This document shows positions 1-7,581 of a stretch of DNA of 64,000 nucleotides, one piece after another (the first letter of the stretch is position 1; every line of letters starts with the position of its first letter). This DNA is from Bradyrhizobium sp. CCGB12 (lineage in GTDB: Bacteria > Pseudomonadota > Alphaproteobacteria > Rhizobiales > Xanthobacteraceae), in NCBI RefSeq assembly GCF_024199845.1, contig NZ_JANADO010000001.1:3472001-3536000 (forward strand). Direction: 5' to 3'. Under the pieces are notes generated by a model. The model was given only the letters and a program-made list of their open reading frames with translations. It had not been told where the DNA came from and did not search any database. The translations under genes and the position numbers were made by a program.

Positions 1-304
1 TGGCGACCGCGCGGTAGGCGCCATTGCTCTGCGCGATGGCATCCAGTGCCACCGTATTGTCGGTGCCGTGCACGCTGGCATTGACGATGACGGCCCGCTC
101 CACGCCAAGCTTGGCATGAAGCTTACGGAAATCCTCCAGCGGCGCATCCGGCGGTGTGTAGGAGCGGTCCGGCGCGTAAGGGTATTTCGCGCCGGGCCCA
201 AAGATGTGGCAGTGCGCGTCACACGACAGCTTCGGCAGCTTGAATTTCGGCGTGCGCGTGTTCGGATCGGGCGGCGGGATGGTCGGCGTGTACATCATAT
301 TCAT
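1..304 (-). CDS. LigI-like amidohydrolase, partial (C-terminus outside window)
   Basis: Only the first 101 codons are present; the gene runs off the left edge. The visible N-terminus aligns almost residue for residue with the next gene upstream (a PPDPN..TP.FKLP lead, then CDAHCHIFGPG, then VERAVIVNASVHGTDN), so the two are tandem paralogues of the amidohydrolase_2 family (PF04909), closest in style to 2-pyrone-4,6-dicarboxylate lactonase LigI. The HxH metal/active-site motif is intact (AHCH). Unlike its neighbour it begins directly at the domain with no signal peptide, so it should be cytoplasmic. The start ATG shares one base with the stop of the upstream gene (TGATG), so the two are translationally coupled. 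The substrate is unknown; a lactone or cyclic acid is the family expectation. Confidence 0.85.
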   Translation of the reverse strand, partial: MNMMYTPTIPPPDPNTRTPKFKLPKLSCDAHCHIFGPGAKYPYAPDRSYTPPDAPLEDFRKLHAKLGVERAVIVNASVHGTDNTVALDAIAQSNGAYRAVA

Positions 305-1263
305 CAGGTGAACTTGAACAGTCGTGCCGGATTGTCGACCAGCAGCTTTTGCCGGGCCTTCTCATCAGGCGCATAGAGGGGTATCAGGTCAACGATCTCG
401 CCGTCATTCGGCATGATCTTGACGTTGGGATGTGGCCAGTCGGTGCCCCACAGCACGCGATCCGGTGCGTTTTTGATCAGCGCCCTGGCGAACGGCGCCG
501 CGTCGTGGAACGGCTTGCCGGCGCCGGACGCGCGCTCGAGGCCGGTGATCTTGACCCAACATTTCTCGTCCTTCTTCTGGAGGTCGAGCAGCGCGGTGAA
601 GCCGGGATCGTCGAGGCCTTTGCCGGCCTGCACCGTGCCCATGTGATCGATCACGTAAGGCGTCGGCAGCGCGGAGAGGATGGGCGCAAACTCGGCAATC
701 GTGCCAGGCTCGAAATAGACGTCGATATGCCAGCCGAGCTCGGCGACGCGATGTACGACGCGCTGGAATTTCCCCATGTCGCCGACGCCGCCGAGGCGCT
801 TGAGGAAGGCGAAACGGCAGCCGCAGATGCCGGCCTTGTCGAGCGCCGCCAGCTCCTTCTCGCTCATCTCGTCACTGACGTTGGCGATGCCCTTGTAGGC
901 GCCTTCGCTCTGGGCGATGGCGTCGGTGACGACGCGATTGTCGTTGCCGTGAACGGTGGCGTTGACGATGACGCAGCGCTCGACGCCGATCTTTTCATGG
1001 ACGCTGCGGAACGCCTCCAGCGGAGCATCAGCCGTGTTGTAGGGCCGCTTTTCCGCAAAGGGGTAACGGGACGCCGGCCCGAAGATGTGGGTATGACTGT
1101 CGCAGGATTTCGCCGGCAGCTTGAATGACGGCGTCTTGGGACTCGGATCCGGCGGGGCGATCGTGGAGATCGCCTTCGGCTCAGCACCTTGCGCGCATGC
1201 TTCGCTTGCAAGCGTAACGCCGGCTAGTCCGGTCAAGAGATGCAAGCACTGCCGCCTGTTCAT
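304..1263 (-). CDS. LigI-like amidohydrolase/lactonase with putative Tat signal
   Basis: This 319-aa amidohydrolase_2 (TIM barrel, PF04909) protein resembles 2-pyrone-4,6-dicarboxylate lactonase. I see H57 and H59 in DSHTH, H207 in VIDHMG and D275 in GTDWPHPN. From my memory of LigI, its active-site residues are His31, His33, His180 and Asp248; these four lie at nearly the same relative spacing, which supports a LigI-type hydrolase. The N-terminus (MNRRQCLHLLTG, ending near ACAQ) looks like a twin-arginine export signal, so this paralogue may be periplasmic while its tandem partner is not. It lies 75 bp downstream of the TetR gene in the same direction and is probably co-transcribed with it. 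The true substrate cannot be fixed from sequence; a lactone or cyclic amide are both possible. Confidence 0.85.
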   Translation of the reverse strand: MNRRQCLHLLTGLAGVTLASEACAQGAEPKAISTIAPPDPSPKTPSFKLPAKSCDSHTHIFGPASRYPFAEKRPYNTADAPLEAFRSVHEKIGVERCVIVNATVHGNDNRVVTDAIAQSEGAYKGIANVSDEMSEKELAALDKAGICGCRFAFLKRLGGVGDMGKFQRVVHRVAELGWHIDVYFEPGTIAEFAPILSALPTPYVIDHMGTVQAGKGLDDPGFTALLDLQKKDEKCWVKITGLERASGAGKPFHDAAPFARALIKNAPDRVLWGTDWPHPNVKIMPNDGEIVDLIPLYAPDEKARQKLLVDNPARLFKFT

Positions 1264-1338
1264 GTCCTCAACACCCCGTCACATGGTCCGTTTGCGAGCC
1301 GAAGCGCGGTACCGCGCCTCCAACTCGGGCGGCTTCTT

Positions 1339-2049
1339 TCAAGTCTTGCTGCTGACGATCGGCCGCCGCCGCGCCGGCGCGGCTTGATCCAGCGCGGGCG
1401 CCTGGAACGCGGCGACCGTGGCCTGCACCAGTTGCTCGATGGCATTGGCGGCGTCGCCGCCATCGGCCTCACCGCGCGACAGCCGCGACACGCGCTCCGG
1501 CGTCACCAGCGAATAATAGAGCGCGCCGAGCAGGAAGTGACTGCGCCAGACGATGTCGGTGCGCGGGATGTGCGGCAGGCTCTCATGGATCGCGTCGATG
1601 AAGGCATGGCTGGTGTCGTCAAAGGTCTGCGCGATGATTTTTCGCGCGACCTCGTTGCCTTCAGCCGACATCACGGCGCGCAGCCGCGTGAAGCGCGCCC
1701 CGCCGCCGGCGAGATCGCTGCCCGAGGTGAAGGCCGGCACCACATAGGCCCGCACCACTGCCTCCAGCCGGTCCTGGAGATCGCGCACGCGCCTGGCGGC
1801 GGCGAGCAGTTCGGAGCGACGCAAATTCATCGGCCCGCAATGGCGCCGGTAAATCTCCAGCAGCAAGCCGTCCTTGGTCTTGAAATGATAGGTCACACTG
1901 CCGGGATTGGCGCCGGCGGCTTGTGCGATGTCGCGCACCGAGACGGCATTGAAGCCGTTGGTGGCGAACAGCTCCTCGGCCGCGGCGAGGATCGCCTCGC
2001 GCATGTTCGGCTTGCGGGCCGATTCCTTGCTGGTGGACTTGCGTACCAT
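1339..2049 (-). CDS. TetR/AcrR family transcriptional regulator
   Basis: This is a 236-aa regulator with an N-terminal TetR helix-turn-helix at about residues 20-62 (EELFATNGFNAVSVRDIA, then VTYHFKTKDGLLLEI) and a C-terminal ligand domain. I chose the ATG at 2049 (MVRKSTSK) over a longer open frame that would run through the promoter. Five bases upstream lies a perfect inverted repeat, TTTGTAC-N4-GTACAAA, so autoregulation is likely. It heads the operon containing the two LigI-like genes and is divergent from a Bug-type binding protein. Similar half-sites occur upstream of the fpr/enamidase, hnr/nicAB and extradiol dioxygenase genes, so I infer it may control a wider catabolic regulon. The ligand is unknown. 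Confidence 0.9.
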   Translation of the reverse strand: MVRKSTSKESARKPNMREAILAAAEELFATNGFNAVSVRDIAQAAGANPGSVTYHFKTKDGLLLEIYRRHCGPMNLRRSELLAAARRVRDLQDRLEAVVRAYVVPAFTSGSDLAGGGARFTRLRAVMSAEGNEVARKIIAQTFDDTSHAFIDAIHESLPHIPRTDIVWRSHFLLGALYYSLVTPERVSRLSRGEADGGDAANAIEQLVQATVAAFQAPALDQAAPARRRPIVSSKT

Positions 2050-2053
2050 GTGA

Positions 2054-2071
2054 TTTGTACTATCGTACAAA
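2054..2071. promoter_or_regulatory. TetR-type operator palindrome, class A
   Basis: Perfect 7-bp arms TTTGTAC and GTACAAA are separated by TATC. The site lies in the divergent gap between tetR and the Bug-family gene, just upstream of the tetR start. Five bases beyond it, at 2077-2088, is AGGTCTCGTCAA (TTGACG on the minus strand, a likely -35 for tetR). The same operator plus 12-mer at identical spacing recurs near 26.6 kb. Confidence 0.7.
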
Positions 2072-2164
2072 AGATCAGGTCTCGTCAACAAAAACCATGG
2101 GCGGCGCCCCTGATGGCTTCGAGACCGCCGTACGCGCGCAAACGCCTTCAAGGAGTGCTGGGAA

Positions 2165-3145
2165 ATGCTGGGTTTGAACAAAAAGATCGGCAGCTTGATG
2201 TTGGGTGCCGGTCTGCTGCTGGCGGCTGGTGCCGCGCGGGCTGCCGACACTTATCCGAGCAAGCCGGTCCACATTCTGGTGCCCTATGCCGCCGGCGGTG
2301 CGGTCGACGTACTCGCGCGCACGCTCGGCCAAGCTCTGGCGAAGACCTGGGGCCAGCAGCCGGTGGTCGACAACCGCCCCGGCGCCGGCGGCATCGTCGC
2401 CTCGCAGGCGCTGACACAGGCCGCGCCCGACGGCTACACGCTGATCCTGGTCGCGAGCGGCCATCCGCTCAACCAGTTCATCTATCCTAGCGTGCCCTAC
2501 GACACCTTCAAGGATTTCACCGCCATCACCGAGGTCGCCTCCTCGCCGCTCGCGATCGTCGTGGCCAAGGACAGTCCCTATAAGACCCTTGGCGATCTCC
2601 TCGCCGCCGCCAAGAAGGAGCCGGACAAGCTCTCCTACGGCATGTCCGGCAACGGCACCTCGGCGCATCTGGCCGGCGAGCTGCTCAAATACATGTCCGG
2701 CACCAAGATCGTGGCAATCCCCTACAAGGGCGGTGCGCCAGCGCTGACGGCCGTGATCGCAGGCGAGATCCCGCTCAGCATCAATCCGCTTGCTGAGGCG
2801 ATCGGCCAGCTTGAGGGCGGCCCGGTGCGCGCGCTTGCGGTGACCTCGGCCGAGCGCTCAAACGCCCTGCCTGACGTCCCGACCGTCGCCGAGTCAGGCG
2901 TATCAGGCTACGACGTCTCGGTATGGTGGGGCGTGCTCGGCCCGGCCAAAATGCCGCCGGAGATCGTGGCCAAGCTCGAGACCGATCTGAAGGCCGCACT
3001 GCAAGACTCGAACGTGCTATCGACGCTCGGCAAGATCGGCGCCACCCCGGTCGGCTCCTCCGCCAAGGGCTTTGACGCCTATATGCGCGCCGAAGCGGCC
3101 AAATGGGAGCCGGTGCTGAAGGCCGCCAACATCCGCGCGCAGTGA
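2165..3145 (+). CDS. Bug/TctC family tripartite tricarboxylate transporter substrate-binding protein
   Basis: This 326-aa periplasmic solute-binding protein has a signal peptide to about residue 26 (AARA before ADTYPSKP). It shows the family hallmarks: YPSKPVHILVPYAAGG at the start of the mature chain, then VVDNRPGAGG, and YKGGAPALTAVIAGEI in the middle. The start at 2165 is preceded by AAGGAGTG. Proteins of this family bind carboxylates or aromatic acids for TctAB-type transporters; no TctA or TctB gene is in the window, so this is an orphan receptor. It is transcribed divergently from tetR across the class A operator, which suggests that its ligand relates to the LigI-like hydrolases. A second binding-protein gene follows after 10 bp. 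Confidence 0.92.
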   Translation: MLGLNKKIGSLMLGAGLLLAAGAARAADTYPSKPVHILVPYAAGGAVDVLARTLGQALAKTWGQQPVVDNRPGAGGIVASQALTQAAPDGYTLILVASGHPLNQFIYPSVPYDTFKDFTAITEVASSPLAIVVAKDSPYKTLGDLLAAAKKEPDKLSYGMSGNGTSAHLAGELLKYMSGTKIVAIPYKGGAPALTAVIAGEIPLSINPLAEAIGQLEGGPVRALAVTSAERSNALPDVPTVAESGVSGYDVSVWWGVLGPAKMPPEIVAKLETDLKAALQDSNVLSTLGKIGATPVGSSAKGFDAYMRAEAAKWEPVLKAANIRAQ

Positions 3146-3155
3146 GGCTCGCCTC

Positions 3156-3956
3156 GTGAGCACCTTTTCAAGGCGCCTTGCGCGCTCCGCCCTGCTCGCA
3201 TTTGCAGTCGTCGCTTCGCTTGACGCGCCCGCGCGTGCCGACGGCGAAGCAAAGCTCCTGGCGCCGAGCGGCGCATTGCGCGTCGGCATCTATCCGGGCA
3301 GCCCCACCTCGATGGTGACTGATGCCGCCGGCAAGCCGCACGGCCTCGCCTACGATCTCGGCGGCGAACTGGCAAAGCGGCTAGGCGTCGGTGTCGACTA
3401 TGTCAGGTTCCAGCGCGTCGCCGACATCGTCACGGCAATCCACAACGGCCAAGTCGATTTCACCGTCACCAATGCGACGCCGGCCCGCGCCAGCGAAGTC
3501 AGCTTCAGCCAGCCGGTGCTGGCGATCGAACTCGGCTATCTCGTTGCCGCGAACTCGCCGATCGGCAAGGTGGAGGACATCGACAAATCAGGCGTGAAGA
3601 TCGGCGTCACCAAGGGCTCGACCTCCGAGCGTACGCTTCCAGCGAAGTTCAAGAACGCGACCATTGTTCCCGCCGAAAGCGTCAAGGTGGCCGTCGCCAT
3701 GTTCGGACGTGGCGAGATCGACCTCTACGCCACCAACAAGCCAACCTTGTTCGAGATGTCAGACCAGATGCCGGGCGCCAGAATTCTCGATGGCAATTGG
3801 GGGCTCGAGCACATGGCAATTGCGATCCCCAGAGGGCGCGAGGATGCGCTCGCCCTGCTCAACCGGTTCGTGACGGAGGAGCAGTCGTCCGGCGCGCTCG
3901 ACACGATCCAGCAACAGGCGGGCCTGCGCGGTGCGACCAAGGCCAGCCGCGAGTAG
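3156..3956 (+). CDS. Periplasmic amino-acid-type ABC substrate-binding protein (SBP_bac_3)
   Basis: This 266-aa protein starts at GTG and has a signal peptide ending near ARA at residue 28, followed by a family 3 extracellular solute-binding fold (LRVGIYPGSPTSM near the mature N-terminus, VDFTVTNATPAR, then GVTKGSTSE). Family 3 proteins normally feed polar amino-acid ABC importers, but no permease or ATPase gene is adjacent. It begins only 10 bp after the Bug-family gene, so the two receptors are probably one operon under the divergent tetR promoter. I infer that it recognises an acid related to the pathway; an amino acid is equally possible. No sign of truncation. Confidence 0.88.
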   Translation: MSTFSRRLARSALLAFAVVASLDAPARADGEAKLLAPSGALRVGIYPGSPTSMVTDAAGKPHGLAYDLGGELAKRLGVGVDYVRFQRVADIVTAIHNGQVDFTVTNATPARASEVSFSQPVLAIELGYLVAANSPIGKVEDIDKSGVKIGVTKGSTSERTLPAKFKNATIVPAESVKVAVAMFGRGEIDLYATNKPTLFEMSDQMPGARILDGNWGLEHMAIAIPRGREDALALLNRFVTEEQSSGALDTIQQQAGLRGATKASRE

Positions 3957-3959
3957 GTC

Positions 3960-4259
3960 TCAATTGGCCGCCTGCTCCGCTGTCCGCCAGACGATTTTTG
4001 GCGGATCGCGGAAGGCAAATCGAACGAGATGCCGTTCGACGACGCCTTCGACCTGCACCAGCAGGTCCGCGTTCTCGGCCTCCGCCTTCAGGGTGATCTT
4101 GTCGCCCACGGCTTCCAGCCGGCACGTCCCCATCGAAAACGGTATCATGCCTTGCTCCGGCGTAAACTCCACCGCGAGCTTGTGAGCGAAATGCTTGCAG
4201 AGCTGCTGCAAGTAGATGCTCGCCCGCTCGGTGGTGATCTCTGCCACTGAATGATTCAT
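3960..4259 (-). CDS. DUF2218 family protein
   Basis: This small 99-aa protein matches the DUF2218 family (PF09981): an early YLQQLCKHFAHK segment, a central acidic stretch and a C-terminal VVERHLVRFAFRDPP segment. The family is small, cytoplasmic and of unknown biochemical role; members often sit near metal or siderophore genes, but nothing of the kind is adjacent here. It converges on the preceding binding-protein gene with a 3-bp gap. The start at 4259 has a weak AAGAG site upstream. No metal ligand set beyond the two conserved histidines in CKHFAH is obvious. Confidence 0.8.
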   Translation of the reverse strand: MNHSVAEITTERASIYLQQLCKHFAHKLAVEFTPEQGMIPFSMGTCRLEAVGDKITLKAEAENADLLVQVEGVVERHLVRFAFRDPPKIVWRTAEQAAN

Positions 4260-4369
4260 GATGATGCTCTTCAGGCGCTAAAACTCATCCCGTCCCATAG
4301 AGCGCGGGTCGCTGCGGAACAAGCCGTCTGCCGCTAACGATGCCGTGAGCGCCAAAACCATTCGCCGCA

Positions 4370-5512
4370 TCAATTGCGGGCGCTCGCCCGCACCTTCTCC
4401 GGTGCGGTCGAATGCAGGAATTCGGTGTCGTCGCCCCCGCCCTGGGGGATCAAAATCGCGCGCTCGCGCGGCAGGGCTTCCGGCATCTCGTCGCGGATGA
4501 AGGCAATCAGCTTCTCTCGCATCTCGCAGCGCAGGTCCCAGGATTGCGGCGCATTCCGCGCGCTGACCAGCGCACGAAGTTCGATGGTGCGCGAATCCGC
4601 ATCGATCACCTGGAGATTGACCACCGCACCGTCCCAAAGCTTGGATTCCTTCACCGCACCCTCCAGCCAGCGCCGGATGCGCGGCACGTCGGCGCGGTAG
4701 TCGACATGCAGCGCGATCACGCCGATGAGTGATGCGGTGTCGCGCGTCCAGTTCTGGAACGGCTTTTCGATGAAGTAGGAAAGCGGCACCACCATGCGGC
4801 GCCAGTCCCACAGCCGGATCACGACGTAGGTCGCGGCGATGTCCTCAACCCAGCCCCATTCGTTCTCGATGATGACGGCATCCTCGATCCGGATCGGCTG
4901 GGTGATGGCGATCTGCAAGCCGGCGATCAGGTTGCTCAGCAGCGGCCGCGCGGCGAGACCGACGATGATACCGGCGGCGCCGGCGGAGGCGAACAGGCTG
5001 ACGCCGTATTGCCGGACCGAGTCGAATGTCATCAGCGCGGTCGAGACCGTGATGATCACGATGATGATGTCGGTCACGCGCTTGAACACGCGGACTTGGG
5101 TGACGTGCTTGCGCGCGACGAAGTTCTCGGTGACGTCGCGAAAGTTCTGGAGGTAGCGCGCCGCGCTCATGTCGACGATCCGGATCGAGATCCAGCCGAT
5201 CAGCGCGATGAAGGCGACGACGAAGAGGCTGGTCAACGGCGTGCGGAACGCGTCGCTTAGCGGCGCCAGCGGCAGCACCAGCGCGACGGCGGCGAGACAT
5301 AGTGCGAGCTGCGCCGGGCCGGACGTGCGTTCGATAAAGACGCTTAGGAGCGGAAGCCGGGTTCCGAAGGCGCGGTTGAGCAACCAGACCGCGAGCCGAT
5401 AGAACGAGAGCGCGAGCAGGATCGCCCCCACGACCAGGGCGAGACCGATGAACCATGACGGTATCCATCCGAACATCCTGTCGATGTCGGCCATGACGGC
5501 CTGCCAATTCAT
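4370..5512 (-). CDS. Mechanosensitive ion channel, MscS family
   Basis: This 380-aa inner-membrane protein has about five hydrophobic segments in the first 200 residues, followed by the MscS core: a Gly/Ala-rich pore-lining helix (GAAGIIVGLAARPLLSNL) and the beta domain with QPIRIEDAVIIENEWGWVEDI-like sequence. MscS channels open on membrane tension and release solutes during hypo-osmotic shock. The open frame continues a long way upstream, but the ATG at 5512 (MNWQAVMAD) begins just before the first transmembrane helix and is the sensible start. The gene is divergent from the DUF763 gene across 126 bp. It is longer than E. coli MscS (286 aa) because of extra N-terminal helices. Confidence 0.9.
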   Translation of the reverse strand: MNWQAVMADIDRMFGWIPSWFIGLALVVGAILLALSFYRLAVWLLNRAFGTRLPLLSVFIERTSGPAQLALCLAAVALVLPLAPLSDAFRTPLTSLFVVAFIALIGWISIRIVDMSAARYLQNFRDVTENFVARKHVTQVRVFKRVTDIIIVIITVSTALMTFDSVRQYGVSLFASAGAAGIIVGLAARPLLSNLIAGLQIAITQPIRIEDAVIIENEWGWVEDIAATYVVIRLWDWRRMVVPLSYFIEKPFQNWTRDTASLIGVIALHVDYRADVPRIRRWLEGAVKESKLWDGAVVNLQVIDADSRTIELRALVSARNAPQSWDLRCEMREKLIAFIRDEMPEALPRERAILIPQGGGDDTEFLHSTAPEKVRASARN

Positions 5513-5638
5513 TGAAGTCCCCGCATTTCCATTCACGTCCTCGCTCAACGCGTTCGCGTCAGCTTCGCTCCCACGTCCTGTGCAATGCAGCATTCCCCTG
5601 ATGCAACCGTCGTCGAACTGCGCTAGTTTGAGGCACTC

Positions 5639-6883
5639 ATGACTCGTCGTACCGGCAGCGCCGATCTTCCTCTCCACACCGGGCGGGTTCCGCCATGGCT
5701 GGCGAGCCGCATGGCCTCGCTTGGCGCGATCGTCACGCAGGCAATCGTGCATCATTACGGCCGCGATGCGTTTCTGCAGCGACTGTCGCATCCGTTCTGG
5801 TTCCAGTCGTTCGGCGCCGTGATGGGAATGGACTGGCACTCCTCGGGAATCACCACCTCGGTGATCGGCGCGCTGAAGCGTGGGCTCGGACCGCTCCAGG
5901 ACGAGCTCGGCATCTATGTCTGCGGCGGGCGCGGCCAGCATTCGCGCAAGACGCCGGACGAGCTGCTCCAGCTCGGTGACCGCGTCGGCTTCGACGGCGC
6001 AAGACTGACGCGCGCCAGCCGTCTGGTGGCAAAGGTCGACAGCGCGGCGGTCCAAGACGGCTTCGACCTCTATCTCCACGGCTTCTTCGTCACCGCCGAC
6101 GGCAAATGGACGGTGGTGCAGCAGGGCATGAACGGCGACAAGCGGCAGGCCCGCCGCTATCACTGGCATTCCGAAGCGCTGAAGAGCTTTGTCGATACGC
6201 CGCACAGTGCGATCGACGGGCCGCAGCAGGGCGAGATCGTCAACCTCACCGACCATCGCGCCGATGTCTCGCGCACCGCGCAGCTCGAGCTCCTCACCGA
6301 TCTCGGCCCCGATCGCATCGTCTCCGAGTTCGAGCGTCTCACCGGGACCGAGCCGGCGCAGGCGATGCTGCCGCATCTGATCATGCCCGCTCATCATGAC
6401 GTACGTCCGAAGGACGTGTTCGCACGGCGCCTGCACGGCACGCTGGCTGCCGCAGCCGAGCGGGGTCCGGTCGATTTCCCGGAACTGCTGCTGACGCCCG
6501 GTGTCGGCGCGCGCACCGTGCGCTCGCTGGCGATGGTCGCCGAGGTCGTGCATGGCGCGCCCTATCGCTTCAACGATCCCGCACGCTTCTCGCTCGCACA
6601 TGGCGGCAAGGACCGGCACCCCTACCCCGTTCCGATCAAGGTCTATGACGAGACCATCCGCGTGCTCAAGGGCGCGATTCAGAACGCAAAGCTCGGGCGC
6701 GAAGAAGAGATGCTGGCGATCAAACGGCTGGACGATCAGGCGCGGCGGCTGGAGCGGACTGCGCGAGGGCCCTCGGTGGAGGCCTACGTCGCCGGCGAGC
6801 GCGCCGCCTCGCCCGATCTCGACGGCCGCTCCGTGTTCGGCTGGGAGCGCGACCTCGCGCCGACGAAAAAGCGGACCGGCTGA
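5639..6883 (+). CDS. DUF763 domain-containing protein
   Basis: This 414-aa protein carries the DUF763 domain (PF05559) over most of its length. Recognisable parts are the N-terminal TGSADLPLHTGRVPPWL segment, GMDWHSSGITTS, YVCGGRGQHSRKTPDEL and the later PAHHDVRPKDVFARRL. The family is best represented in archaea, with a scattered set in bacteria; its function is not established, although conserved His, Asp and Arg positions look enzyme-like and a nucleic-acid role has been suggested. A GAGG ribosome site precedes the ATG. A hairpin overlaps the stop codon. It has no functional neighbour; a HerA-like ATPase lies 20 kb away. Confidence 0.85.
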   Translation: MTRRTGSADLPLHTGRVPPWLASRMASLGAIVTQAIVHHYGRDAFLQRLSHPFWFQSFGAVMGMDWHSSGITTSVIGALKRGLGPLQDELGIYVCGGRGQHSRKTPDELLQLGDRVGFDGARLTRASRLVAKVDSAAVQDGFDLYLHGFFVTADGKWTVVQQGMNGDKRQARRYHWHSEALKSFVDTPHSAIDGPQQGEIVNLTDHRADVSRTAQLELLTDLGPDRIVSEFERLTGTEPAQAMLPHLIMPAHHDVRPKDVFARRLHGTLAAAAERGPVDFPELLLTPGVGARTVRSLAMVAEVVHGAPYRFNDPARFSLAHGGKDRHPYPVPIKVYDETIRVLKGAIQNAKLGREEEMLAIKRLDDQARRLERTARGPSVEAYVAGERAASPDLDGRSVFGWERDLAPTKKRTG

Positions 6884-6895
6884 ACTCCGGTCCGC
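6871..6895 (+). terminator. Hairpin at the end of the DUF763 gene
   Basis: A 9-bp perfect stem, GCGGACCGG and CCGGTCCGC, with a 7-base loop spans the stop codon of the DUF763 gene. There is no T-run after it, so it is either a weak intrinsic terminator or an mRNA end-stabilising structure. Confidence 0.5.
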
Positions 6896-6917
6896 GAGGT
6901 AGTCGGGAGGAACTCTC

Positions 6918-7160
6918 TCAGGTCTCGTCGGCCTCCGGCTTCTCGTCGAGCCGGTTGGCCGCATGATCCTGATATTGTTCTGTCTGGATGGACTTGCCAT
7001 CCATGCCGCGAATGTCCGAATGCTGCTTCTTGTCGCGGTTGGAGAGCACCATGTTGTCTCCAATCTTGTCCTTGGGGATGTCGGCCATGGCGCCGGTGCC
7101 ATCGCCCTTGCCGTGCATGCCCGATCTGAAATGCGTCTTGCTGCCGCGCCCAGCTGGCAT
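6918..7160 (-). CDS. Small hydrophilic protein of unknown function
   Basis: This 80-aa, very polar, Gly/Lys/Asp-rich protein has no membrane segment or cysteine. It begins with a basic MPAGRGSKTHFRSG stretch and ends in an acidic tail (EKPEADET). A strong AGAGGAGA ribosome site seven bases before the ATG supports expression. Composition suggests a disordered stress- or DNA-related protein, but that is inference only. It is followed in the same direction by another small disordered protein, and the pair may be one transcription unit. I do not recognise a named family. Confidence 0.65.
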   Translation of the reverse strand: MPAGRGSKTHFRSGMHGKGDGTGAMADIPKDKIGDNMVLSNRDKKQHSDIRGMDGKSIQTEQYQDHAANRLDEKPEADET

Positions 7161-7250
7161 CGGTTTCTCCTCTTGCAGTAAGCTTTTGAAGACTTCGTGC
7201 GTCTATTGCGCCGGTGTCGGTTTCGGCCGCTTGTGGCCGCTCTACCCTCC

Positions 7251-7436
7251 TCAGCGATCCTGCTGATGACCTTGATTGGTCGTGTTCTGCTTGATGTTGC
7301 CCTGCTGTCCCTGCTGGTCCGGATTTTGCGCACGTTGCTGGCCGTGCGGAGCGTCGTCCGCGGGCACTTGTTTGCGGTCGCCGGTTCCTTTCTTGCTCTG
7401 GTTCTCGGCCGGAACAGGCGGCATCTTGCCGGTCAT
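7251..7436 (-). CDS. Small disordered Gln/Asn-rich protein
   Basis: This 61-aa protein is rich in Gln, Asn, Asp and Lys and lacks hydrophobic segments (QNPDQQGQQGNIKQNTTNQ near the C-terminus). The open frame extends to 7472, but the ATG at 7436 (MTGKMPPVPAENQ) has AGGAGA at ideal spacing, whereas the upstream ATG has no ribosome site, so I place the start there. It lies just upstream of, and in the same direction as, the 80-aa protein. Function is unknown; the composition is typical of intrinsically disordered proteins seen in rhizobial genomes. Confidence 0.6.
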   Translation of the reverse strand: MTGKMPPVPAENQSKKGTGDRKQVPADDAPHGQQRAQNPDQQGQQGNIKQNTTNQGHQQDR

Positions 7437-7581
7437 GATGCTGTCTCCTGTCAAGGTATCGATCTCAGACATGGAGGCGGGAACTCACCGCCGTTTCCGA
7501 TGTCCTGATGACAACAACAGCAGCGGCACGCCGTTCCTGACTGATCACATTCAGCGAAGATGTTTCGAAAGAGCGTCCGTC

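Noticed and set aside
4370..7333. 987-codon minus-strand frame as one giant protein
   Set aside because: Only the part from 5512 to 4370 is the MscS channel; the rest is antisense to the DUF763 gene.
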